Positions 1 to 10,800 of a DNA stretch of 64,000 bases are shown piece by piece. Each line of letters begins with the position of its first letter. The first letter of the stretch is position 1. The stretch is taken from positions 2,108,001 through 2,172,000 of the forward strand of contig JAGMVK010000003.1 of NCBI GenBank assembly GCA_020747065.1, given 5' to 3'. The stretch is from Cadophora sp. MPI-SDFR-AT-0126 (lineage: Eukaryota > Ascomycota > Leotiomycetes > Helotiales > Ploettnerulaceae). Position numbers and translations under genes: made by a program. A model generated the notes under the pieces. That model saw only the letters and a program-made list of their open reading frames with translations. It searched no databases and had not been told where the DNA came from.

Positions 1-1411
1 TAATTGCGCATCTCTGAAGTTTAAGGTTACAAATGACGTGCCGAACAGGCAATATATATATTCCACTCCGAGCGAGTACGAGCCTCCAAATCTCCTTTTC
101 TTAACCTCCTTTCCAAAGCTTTCGAAATCTACCATTCATTTACTCTGTATGCTCATACTTAACCTCAGATTACTTAACCCCAGAGTATCGTATCACACAA
201 AGTCAACACTTCACATCTATTGAAAGATCAGAAAGAAAGAATTTCAAGAAATGTCACTGCCCCACGTGCAAGGCATCCCCTGTTTTCGATCCTTGTAGCT
301 CCGTAGTCAGCCTCCTATTGAACAATTGCAGACCCTTGTCCTGCTGATCGAATTCAGAGCTGCCACTAGCCTCGATCGCCGATGTTGCTCTTCTTCTCCA
401 TTCCGTTGCATCTCCTTTCGAAGGAATTTACCCAGCCGAAAGTCCCCTCCCTCGTTCGGTAAGAATAACAAACGTAAAGGTAAACACAAGCCTAACATCT
501 AATTAATGCATAGAACCAAAGTACACTCACGTAAAGCAATTTTCCTCCGAATCCATCGAGTTGCCTTTTCGTCGTTATATGCATAAGTTCCTGTGTAGTT
601 CTGTGCATTTCCTGTGGCGCCAGCAAGCCAACACAACTTGGCATTCCCAAATGATCACAAGCTCGAAGTCACCTTGTCGGACCCCGAAATAGGCGCTAAT
701 CCTTTTGAACTTCGTCTTCTGAAAAGCATATGTCCATCCTCTGCCTCCCATTCGCCCATCAATCCTCCACATCTCCTAAAGTGCTCACGCTAGAACGCAG
801 CTGCCACGCTTCCGGGAATTGCGGGGAAGTGCAAATCAAGATCTCGAATTAGACAACCTTCGGAGAGTGTAGATCTCAGTTCATGATCTCATAAATGAGA
901 TTGCTGTGGCTGCGCGGTTGCGGGATCCTGATGAAATTGCATTTGCTTCATGAGGGGATAGTTCGGCTGGGGAGATGGGAGGCGCCGCCTAGGACGTCTG
1001 GGCGGGAAACAGGAATTGGGGTCGAGATTTAGCTAGTTGGTAATCAGTCTTGAAATAGGAATAGCTTGATAGCCATGATTGTCTTAAACTCAATTTCAGT
1101 ATTTTCTTTGACAAGCTGGTTTGGAGGTGAATCTTGCTCGGAGATCTTGCATCTCTCCAACATCAAGAAGGCTGGATTTCCCGGACCCCCAATATTCAAA
1201 GCTGGTTTGGACATTGTGCCTTATCTTTCGGTGGTATGTACAAAGCATTGATACTTCCCAGAGTACATGAGTTGTAATGCGTTGGGGTATGAGTATAAGT
1301 GGAGCCTCTGGAGACAAGTAATTGAGTCTAGAGTACAGTTCGAGTGATGAGAGATTTGCTCGATGACATCCAAGAACGGCCAATGAAGTTACATACAATC
1401 CAGTCGCTATA
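1..1411. other. Left-edge gene-free stretch
   Basis: No open frame here looks like a conserved protein; all are under about 130 codons and lack recognisable motifs. The right end is the 3' flank of the leftward metal transporter. A GC-rich patch near 980-1010 contains a short palindromic GGCGCC but nothing I can name. A gene may lie just beyond the left edge. Confidence 0.5.
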
Positions 1412-3296
1412 CTACTCTCCCTGCTGTTGCATATGTGTTGGGAGATTCCAGGACGCATAGTCCTGATGAACAAATGCTCGGTCAACAGTCGGTACCGACT
1501 CTAGAACATACTGCAACGACTCTCCCAAGTCATGACTGTCACGCAAACTCATGTTCTCGTCGAGGACAATATCCACCTCCACATTGAGTTTATCTCCGGC
1601 ATGATAAGCTTGCAAACCTTGGATTTGCTTAATCGTCTTGGCGAACCGCATCGTGAGATACAGAAGGACGTTCCGTTCGTCAGCTGTTGCAGCCGCACCA
1701 GAGAGGTTGCGGATATGGCCTGCCGACGTTCCTGCCCAGTTGAAGATAACATACATTGATAGCACAAGGCCACCCAGGGCATCCATCCACCATAGCTTTG
1801 CATAGAATCCAACTATACTCAAGTCAGATAACTTCCAGACTGCCAGACTGCCACAGGAAACATGTACTGACCAAGAGGGAATATGATACTGAAAATATTA
1901 AAGACAACATCAGTCATGGCATCTTGTGCCAGCGCTTGAACGCTTGAGTTCTTGATAAGGCGGCAGTAGAGCCAGCACAGGAACTTGATCAAGACTGTGC
2001 TGGACATGATAATAATGGAAGGAAGTGTAAGCTGAATGATGGAATGATCTCCCGAGTGGAGTCTGCTCACACACTCGAGCCCAACTTGGAAAAATGAAGT
2101 AACCATAATGACAGAAAATACCAAGACTCCAATGGGCTCCAGACGTCTTCTGCCAACGGGATACTGATATTGATCTTGGGACTCAATCATTCTTGTTGTG
2201 GTCCACACGATTGCCGTGCTGAGAAAGTCGAGAGCAGCATCCACCAGAGAAGCCAAGACGGACAGAGAGCTTGTGAGCACTATGACGGCAATCTTTCCTG
2301 CTAGAAGAATTGCATTGGCCGTGAGATTCACGTAGATGGCGATTTGAACGATCTTGTCACCGCTTTCAACACTGTCGTCTTCCATTCCAGGAATCTCAGG
2401 GCGTGGTCCATCGAAATCATCGTCATCATCATCGTTTCGCCCAAGTAGAGGTGTGACCTCACTGGACACCTTGTAAAGATCTCGAGGTGTTCTCTTGACC
2501 TTCTTTGTCGTTGTTCCATTGACGGCAACTAAGTCATAGTCTTCCGGTGTGGGAGGTTCTTCCGATATAGTCGGTGGAACTTCCAGATCCCGCAATGCTG
2601 CAGAACTCTGATGGCCACTTCCCGGTGTATCATTATACTCGTTCAGCAGGTCGTGAGGAAGAGAAGAGTCGAGGAGCCGATCGATGTAGATGTATTGTTG
2701 GACCAGGCTGTTAGTTCTTTCGTAGTACTGGCGACTAATGAGTGATCAGCCACTGTTCCACAGCATGATTGTGCTCTCAAATCTTACATCGGCTTCTTCA
2801 TGGTCTTCAGCTCTTCCTCGGTTTTCCAATACCTCTCTGCAAGCATTGTCAGAGCCGCTGAGTTGACAAGGTACCTTTGTCAATGGCATTGTGCCAATCT
2901 GCCAACGAATGCTCTAGCTAGATATCACTTACCCCACTTGTAACGAGGATTGCTATTCCCAATAAGCCTCTGACTTCGCATCTGGGGCCCATTGAGAATG
3001 AGACTCAATCGCCGCTCGTCAATGCTCTTGAAGTCATCCCCATCATCGTGCTCCCGCGATCGCCTCTCCCCCGCCTCTTCGTCATCTAGCGATTCTCTAC
3101 CGCGCACGACTGAGGATGGCCGCCTATGCATCGTATGCAGAGATTGACTCGAGCGAGACTTTATGAGGCTGACGAGAGCTCCGGTTCCATGGACAGCCAT
3201 CGGGTTTGCCTCTTCGTTGTTCAAGGGAAGCCATCCTCGCGGTCTCGCAATCCTCCCATAAACCCTGGGGGGTGAAGAGCCATATTCGTCGGTCAT
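1412..3296 (-). CDS. Cation diffusion facilitator (CDF) metal transporter, Mn-type signature
   Basis: Four exons, complement of 2933-3296, 2788-2836, 1872-2734 and 1412-1812, keep frame and give 558 residues. The first ~260 residues are a hydrophilic, presumably cytosolic extension with an acidic run. A cluster of membrane segments follows, then a soluble C-terminal domain of the CDF dimerisation type. Two DxxxD motifs are visible: DAALD near residues 303-307 (TM2) and DAMTD near 409-413 (TM5). In this family DxxxD at both sites is typical of manganese exporters, whereas zinc exporters carry HxxxD, so Mn2+ export from the cytosol into an organelle or out of the cell is inferred. The fungal motif YYERTN followed by YIYIDRLLDSSLP, just after the second intron, supports the splice model. 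Family membership is secure; metal and compartment are inferred. Confidence 0.93.
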
Positions 3297-4128
3297 CTTA
3301 GAGAAGAGATTCTTTCCAAAAGCTACAGATTCATTGGAGTAGAAATAAAGGAGGACATGTCGTTACGAAGGAGCTGCGAAGTGGAGTCGATATTTTCAAA
3401 GCCAAGATGTTGAAAGCTCTTGCTTGCCTTTCGTCTCAACACCGTTCAAAGCTATCTCTTATCTGGCTGCAGGGAGGCGAGAGGCTGTTGCCGCTGCGCC
3501 ATGCCGGTATCCACATTTTTATGTGGCTGAAGAGGAGAATCGCATCCAGGTAAAAATAGTCCCGATGGCGTTGCAAACATCGAATTTGTTTCAAATGAAG
3601 TGAGGATATAATTTAAATTCATGGGAAAGGAAGAAGGTCTGTGTTGTAGTAAAAGCATTGATCTCATTCAGACTATTCATCAAACACTTTCCCCACAATT
3701 GACTGCTGTCTTGATTGCGAAAAGTCCATAGGTGGGAAATGCCCGCTCTTCGATTGGCCCTGACAAAATGAGGATTCTGTTCGAATATTCACACCAGCTT
3801 GAACGAAGAAGATCGGCCTCTAAGCTTCTTCTTCTTCATCATCATCCTGTAAATTCACTTTCCAACAGTGCCCCTCGAGCTTGGTTTACTGTAGTGTTAA
3901 AAAAAGCATTATCAAGGAGGAACCCTTTTTCAGTCAAAGCAAAGAATTAACCGCTAGACCTGCCAATGAAGGCCATATTAGCAGAAGCAAGAATTCAGCC
4001 ATATAAAGTCTTCTTAAAGCAACACACGAAACGCTTACAAGATTCCAACCAGATCCCAAAATCCAGTGCCCCCATATCCGGGTATCATAGTAATATATCC
4101 CCATAACGCCAGGCTGACAAGCAACAGA
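3297..4128. other. Intergenic stretch between the CDF transporter and the Rad60-like gene
   Basis: This holds the promoter side of the leftward CDF gene and the 3' flank of the leftward Rad60-like gene. Short open frames here have no motifs and no splice context that extends them. I see nothing else. Confidence 0.5.
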
Positions 4129-5640
4129 TCACTGAATGTGAATCTCTACCGAATCCATATCTCCCAACTCGGTATCCGCAACCTTATCTTCAGGCTCGAG
4201 CTTATCCCCATCAAAATGAAGCGTAATGTCCTTCTCATCCGGAACATCTTTCTCTCTGCGAAAGGCGTCCAGAATCTTCTGAATCGTAGTGTGAGGCTTG
4301 ACCATAAGTTTGTAATCAGAGTACTCCCTGGACTTCATGATCAATCTTGTCCGTTGCACGGGTGCCGGTTCCGGGGCAGGTTCATCTTCACTGTGCTCAC
4401 GCTCTCCTCTCTGTTTCGCCTCATGGCCCTTCTTCCAGGCCTCAAAAGTCTCTTCCGTCCAGGCCTCTAAGTGCACTTTGCCACCGCCGATACCGTCCAT
4501 TGACAGCTTTCCTCCTCCTTCCACACATCCGCTACAATTCGAAAAGTCATACAACTTGTTGCCCTTCCATGTAAGAAAGATAGATTCTTTCATCTCTGGT
4601 GACATTTTCTGTCCATCAAATACTTGCTTGTCACACCAAGCCCATCGTACTTCCCTCAGTTTTCCATAAAGCTTTCTTTTCACACCCACAGGTTTAGAGC
4701 CTTGAATTCTAGATGTAACAAGTATTTCAATGATGGGTTCCACATTCGTTGAAGCAGCTTCCATATCGAATATATCCTCACCATCTAGGTCGCCTTGACT
4801 TTTGCTTGTAACAGCTGCTTCGGCTCTTGCCTTCAACGCAGCTTGTTGCCTTTGCCGTTCTTTCGCAGCCGCCACCAATTCGGGAAACTCCTCCTCTGAC
4901 ATATTCGCATCGTCTTCAACAGGTGGAGGCGGAGGCCGTATCGCTCTTGGAGCAATCACAAACTCCTCGTCATCGTCATCCAGAGATATCGGCTGGTTTG
5001 GTTTCCTTACAGGCAATGCGCTGGCGCTCTTCACACTTCCGTTTTCACTTTCGCTGTCACTAGCACCATCGCCATCGCTATCACTCAACGATATGTAACC
5101 TTTCGCTATATCCCTCTGAGGTTTCGGAGACTCGGACTTGCGCGTTCTGAGTTCTGTGGTATACCTCGCTGAAAGTGTGGTGGGCGAGCCTCGAACTCTG
5201 TATCTTTCCTTGCCCTGTGAAGAATGCGCAGAGTCCCTGAGACATGTCAAAATCGTAAAAGCAATTGAAAGTAGGCAAACTCACCTTCTACTTTCGTTCG
5301 TTTGAGCGACGTCGTTCACAGCATCATCATCGGGCGAAAATGTATCTCTGTGCTCCGAAACCTTCCTCCTCTTCTCTCCAGTCGGACTCTTTTCTTTAAC
5401 CTCGGCACTCGTAGAAGACCTCTTCCGTTCAAGCTTGACCATCTTCTTCTGTCTCCTGCGCTCCTCCTCTGCGAGTTGCAGATGGTAGACATCCTTTGCG
5501 CGGCTGAAGAATTCAACAGGCTCTTCACGATCAGGTAACTTTGCGGTGATCTTCTTGCTGAAAAGTGATTTTTTGACTTTTGGAGGGAATGGAGGAGCTG
5601 GCGCTTCTTCTGCGGACATGTCGCCGAAGTCGTCGTCCAT
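4129..5640 (-). CDS. Rad60/Esc2/NIP45-family protein with SUMO-like domains
   Basis: Two exons, complement of 5285-5640 and 4129-5236, joined by a 50-nt intron, give 487 residues. The start MDDDFGDM was chosen because the acidic N-terminus fits the family and lies 337 bp from the divergent LSM6 start; the open frame continues upstream without good support. The N-terminal half is charged and low-complexity, with basic nuclear-signal-like runs and acidic patches such as ISLDDDDEEFV that resemble SUMO-interacting motifs. Two ubiquitin-like regions follow, one near residues 255-330 and one in the last ~75 residues. The C-terminus ends in SVEIHIQ with no di-glycine, so the SUMO fold is not conjugatable, as in Rad60 and Esc2. 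Family members act with the SUMO machinery and Smc5/6 in recombination repair; that role is inferred. Confidence 0.82.
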
Positions 5641-5977
5641 TGCTTTTGCAAATTTAATATTAGGTGGTTCGCACGAATTCCTGACGGTTGTCGCAATTGA
5701 GTTGAAGTGGGACAGGGAGACGCGACGAGGCTCGAGGACGAGCCGCACTAGCGATTTCCACTTGAGCAAGAAGTTGAGTTACAGTTCAACAGATGTTTTC
5801 TAAAGCTTGAAGGTCAACAACACGAGATTCTGCAATACTTCATATTCACCTGAAGATCGGATCTTCGGCTCGGTTTCGAGGCTAAAGCTATCTTTTTTAC
5901 TACATCCATCGACCCGAAAAGCTCTTTGTCGCAACTCTAATCAACCCCACCTGGAAACGTTGGAGGCGCAATTCATC
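5641..5977. promoter_or_regulatory. Divergent promoter region, Rad60-like (-) / LSM6 (+)
   Basis: The two start codons point away from each other across 337 bp, so both core promoters must lie here or overlap the leaders. No clear TATA box was found. Confidence 0.6.
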
Positions 5978-6324
5978 ATGGAAAACGGCACTGCAACCCA
6001 AGGCGAGGGCAAGGACCCCTCGGGATTCTTGAGCGAGATCATCGGCAGCTCAGTCACAGTCAAGTTGAACAGCGGAGTCGTATACAAAGGTACGTTGTTA
6101 CCTCCAAGTCTATTAATACATGCTGATGTTTGCACTAGGGGAGCTGCAAAGTATCGATGGCTACATGAACTTGGCGCTGGAGAAGTGCGAGGAGCATGTT
6201 GATGGCGTGAAGAGGAGAAGCTATGGAGATGCTTTTGTGCGGGGGAACAATGGTTCGCCAGCCATCCCTCTACATGAGATATAACTGCTAATAATTTCCA
6301 GTCATGTACATCTCTGCGGATTGA
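5978..6324 (+). CDS. LSM6: U6 snRNA-associated Sm-like protein LSm6
   Basis: Three exons, 5978-6089, 6139-6252 and 6302-6324, give 82 residues, the usual LSm6 size. The Sm1 motif (SVTVKLNSGVVYKGELQSID) and the following GYMNLALE are plain. The Sm2 motif runs from VKRRSYGDAFVRGNN into VMYISAD, whose last seven residues come from a 23-nt terminal exon. LSm6 is a ring subunit of Lsm2-8 (nuclear U6 snRNA 3'-end binding, splicing) and Lsm1-7 (cytoplasmic mRNA decapping). The gene converges on the methyltransferase gene 184 bp downstream and diverges from the Rad60-like gene. Confidence 0.96.
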
Positions 6325-6508
6325 GCCACAATAAATGGGTGAAACAACCCAGCATCGATTGGGAGTTATGGGGATCATCAAGGCATTGGTAAGGCGTTGG
6401 GATAACTCTGAAAAGCTATGAGAGAATGAATCCTGCCTACAAGGCAAGACGGTTGATATCGAGCGTTAGCCAGCTGGGTCTCTACAAAAGGACAAACGCA
6501 AAGCAGCC

Positions 6509-7549
6509 TCACACTCTTGAGGTCCAAGCAAGATAAGTAATGCCATGCATCGCCACCTCTCCCTTCTGGTTCCTTTCTCCGTGTTCCTTCAAAGCAGCCA
6601 AAACCTCTTGATGAAAGCCTTCCCTCCTCTCCTCCGTTAGATTCGCAATTTGAGACAGAGTGCTGAATCGATCCCATATCTTTTCATCGCTGAGCCAGTG
6701 GGTCCACTTGATAGATTCCTCTCCAAGTGGTAGGGAGAAAGATGGCAAATTGTCGGTGAAAGTATCCTTCAATGTCTGCAGTGGGGTCGTATCTTGTTGC
6801 TGGTCAAATACTTCCTTCCATTTCATGTCTCTGAACCTGTAATGACCATCATCTGTTGTATCTATGAGGTCCTTCAATTTCTGCTCCCACGGTGTAGTTG
6901 CCGTGTGGTCTTTCGGAGCATTGTCTACATAGTCAGCATCCTCTACATGTTTAGCACGTCAATCAACTCACAATCATCGATATTCCAAATCACGCCAAAT
7001 GCAGCTCCAGGTCTCAAAACTCTATGAATCTCTCTCAAAGAACTCTCAGTTGCAAACCTAGAATTGTAATCGTAAACACCAGCTCATGACCTCTTTGACG
7101 ACCCCTCTCCCACCACAAACGTACCAATGAAAAGCCTAGTAATCATTTCATCAACAAACTCCCCCGGGCTATTGTGAAGATGAGGAACTCACCTGTGCAG
7201 CAATACACGCATCTCCCCAATCCTCCTCAACGGGCATGTTTCCAGCATCACCGTCCTCAACCTTCACTCTATTCCCAAGACCCTTCTTAACAAGGATCTC
7301 CCTCATCCCCGCATAGGGCTCCACACCAATGATCTCAAAATCCTCTGGTCTCGCAGCTAACAGCTCAGTGAACTTACCAGTTCCACAGGCGAGATCAATA
7401 ATCTTAGCATTTTGTACACCGGCGACTCCAAGATGGTTGAGCAGTTTGTCGACCGCTTCTTGTGGATAGGAGGGTCGATTTTGGTCATAGGCAGCGGCAT
7501 TTGAGAAACCTGTTGCTGCTCTCTTGTCAAGAGTAAAAGTTGATTGCAT
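6509..7549 (-). CDS. Class I SAM-dependent methyltransferase (type 11)
   Basis: Four exons, complement of 7193-7549, 7125-7135, 6972-7057 and 6509-6924, give 289 residues. Motif I of the SAM-binding Rossmann fold is clear (IIDLACGTGKFTELLA, residues ~52-67), followed by an acidic motif II (IIGVEPYAGM). The segment AFHWFATESSLREIHRVLRPGG-like (here ending RPGAA) is the typical post-motif region. Its first residues come from an 11-nt microexon at 7125-7135. The family includes yeast Crg1/Tmt1-like and UbiE-like enzymes; the substrate cannot be read from sequence. The gene lies 281 bp downstream of the STT4 stop on the same strand, with no sign of co-transcription. Confidence 0.88.
7125..7135 (-). 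other. 11-nt internal microexon of the methyltransferase gene
   Basis: The bases GCTTTTCATTG are flanked on the coding strand by an AG acceptor and a GTACGT donor. They add Ala-Phe-His and two bases of the Trp codon. Skipping would break frame. The family block at this place normally reads AFHWF, which supports inclusion. Confidence 0.75.
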
Positions 7550-7830
7550 TGTGTGGGATGGGATCTTTGGTTTTGTTGTGTTAATGCTTCAGACTTTCAG
7601 CTTCGAAACAGTTTGAGTTGTTGATCCGAATACGTCATCTGGATTGCGAAATCGGCAGGCGCAGAACTTGGCTAGTGATTGTTCATGCTGAGACCGGAAA
7701 ACATAAACCAGGCAAAGTAATTACTCATTATATTTGATATTACTATCGAATACATGCTTCGAATGCCAAGCACGGAACTTGACCACGGCTCAGTCTCGTT
7801 GAGAAGGAAATCTGTCTAATAAAATCTACA

Positions 7831-10800
7831 CTAATATGGAATGCCGTTGGTCATAAGTTGGAACTGATCGTAAACTATTGCAGATCTGTTAGTAGGAGCT
7901 CCATAAAAATGATACATGGATGCAGGACTTACCCCCGGTAGAGTAGCTAGAATAACTCTTCTTGATCAACCCCTTCATAAAGTCAGCCGCCTCCCTCTCA
8001 TTCTTTTCTAACACAAAACGGTCCTTGAAATTCTGAATGGTTTCTGGCTTGAAACATGGTAGCCCAGAGTCCATCATCAATAGTACGAGCTGCGACAGCT
8101 TCTCTGCGTATGGTCGAGATGCCAGGAAAGCTTTGACGGTAAGCTCCTCGAACCACTTGAAAGCCTGATGATCTGTACGCCCGCCCATGACTGCCACCAT
8201 CTCCGAAGTAAGCTTGAAAGGAGCTCTTTCGAACTTGACTCCACCAGGAGCAATATCGAAACAGAAGCCGAAATCGATGTGAAGGATATGTCCGGCGTCG
8301 TCAATCATGATGTTGCCATTGTGACGATCCTTGAATTGGAGCAGGAATGAGATAAGCGAATAAGCAGCCATGCTCTTGACGAAGTTACTTCTTGCCTCCT
8401 GAAAGCGCAGTGAATCCTCGTTGCCGTACTTTGAGACAAAATAATCATAGAGACCATTGACAGCCTCTCTCCCAACCATATCACGAGAGATGGAATTTGG
8501 CAAGACATCGATGACGCCACAACCTGGAGCAGTAGCAGTGACCCGATACGGGAAAACGTAGACATCAAGGCCAACATGATGAAAAATTCCTCTGAATGCT
8601 GCAATCATCTGAAGAGCGAGGACGTCCTGCCGACAGTCGTCTCCGACCTTGAAGATAGCAGATTGCCAGACCTCGATGGTGTTATCCGTAGGGATTGATG
8701 CTGTCTTGTTGGTTTCTTCTAGCAAGTCATCTGTGCGTTCCATATCTCCCTTGTTCTTCTTGATCCGGAATGTCGCCATGTAAGGAGCTTTAGCGTGACT
8801 TTGAAGAGGCTTTCCAGATTTTCGATCGATGCCAATCACAACTCCGTCAGGATTACTTGGCAAGTATACCCCGACCTCCACCTTGATCTTCCGTAACTCC
8901 TCCTCAATCTTCTGCTTCTTCTCCGGCTTTGGTCGTTTAATGAATGGTTTGAGCTTGCCGGAAATACTTGTAACTTCGTCGAAGAAGGTGAATTCTCGTT
9001 CGTAAAAGACCTTATCCACGCCGGAAAAGCCATCTACCATGCGAGCCCTGACCTTGTCGAGAGTCGGCTTTACAGGATCAGGCTATACAATATCAGCAAA
9101 AGCCCTTTCACAATTTCTGCTTTTAGACTTACAATTGTCGAATCCTCGTCCTTGTAGGCATTTGCCTGCATGTTCCAAATGATCTGGTGAGCAAAAAGCT
9201 GGGAGAACTTGGCTGTCTCGAGGATGTATCTCTCAACATAACCAAGAGCATCGTAACGAAGAGCCTGCACAATTTGTGGGACGTAGAAGAACGTCACATC
9301 CACTGAATGACTTTCCAGGGCTCTCATTGCATACTGCAGAACGAACGGGTGGTTTCGGTAGGCGGGTAAGAAGTAAGCTGCTGCGCTAATGGGGTTCACT
9401 GGTGACCAGTACAAAAGGTGCTATTGAGATTAGCAACAATTTGCAAGCAGGAGATGAAATAGTTCGACGAACCTTGAGCTGGAAGGAAACATCACTAGGT
9501 AACGTTTCTCCCAACAATATTTGCACTGCTTCCGGTTCCGAGACAGCTTTATCGGGGAAGTTGAGCAGAAGCCATCGAACTTCCTTGTGTAGTCTCGCCG
9601 ACGGAAACCTAGCTACCAGCTGAAGAGCCAAAGATGCGCTTTCAGCCCATGCGGTTCTCACAAGACCTAAAAGGGTAGCCTGGAAGCTTTAGTAATGACC
9701 TTTGGCATCGAGAAGGGACAATCTACCTCTGTGGGGCCTTTCGCAGGCGGTGCGGGAACATGAGCCTCACGCATCTCATTCAGAGGGTGTAGCCACACCG
9801 TGAGTCGAAACAACTCGCTTTCAACTAACACCTGAAGCAGGTTTTCCTTCGCCTGCAACGATTTCGTCATAGGCATCACTTTCTCGCCGATCATCTGCAC
9901 ATTCCGCAATGCTCCAGCGACATCCGCAAGCAAACGAGTTTCGGCTTTCAGTTGTAATCTGTTGCCTCCAAATGTCCAACAAGGAGGGAAAGTAAACCAA
10001 GTCAGAGCTGCCGATAGGATACGGTCCTTTAACAAGCATCTTTCACGGAATCCGAGGGCAATGCTGTGTCTCAGCACCTTCAATGCAAACAGGATAATCT
10101 GAAACCGAATTTCGCGTGCCAGAGGGTGACCAGTGGCATGTTTGAGACCGTCGAGTGTGACGTCCAGAAGTCTCAGGAATACCTTTTCTGTATTTGGGCT
10201 ACCTAGGCGAGTTGCGTTGAAATGGCTTCCAAGAAATTGTAGCAGGCGCATGTGAGGCGCAAGTAAATTGTGAGCAATCTGCTGCTGCTTCAGCAATGTT
10301 TGTCTATCGCTAGGGGCGAATTCTTCCTTGACATAGAAAGGATCCGGGTGGCTTTGAAGAATTAGTGCAGTCCTGATTTTCAGTATGGATTCAAAACTTA
10401 CAGGAATTTGGAGTTGAATATTCCCAAACCCCTGTGCACAGTAGCCTCCCATTGTTGGGCAACTTCCATGAGGATACGCGGTTCCATACGCGGATTTTCG
10501 TTTATCACACCTAGCCATAGTGAAATACCTAGTTTGATGGACTGCTTGGTGAAGATGGCAAATGGAATCCCAACTAAATGATGCACGATTGCGCACTCGT
10601 CTTTTTTGGTCCTACAAAGCAACGCAGCAGCTCTTCTGAGAATGTCACGAAGCTCGCCCACAGGTATAAACTTGTGCTGGAGCGTGCGAGCCTCCAAGTG
10701 TGCAAGTACAGTGCTTGCGTCTTCAAAATCTTTGTCTGCTTTAGAAGCCACAGATTCACGTCTCGTGTCGAGGTGCATAAACTGGAGCCATTCCGCATCA

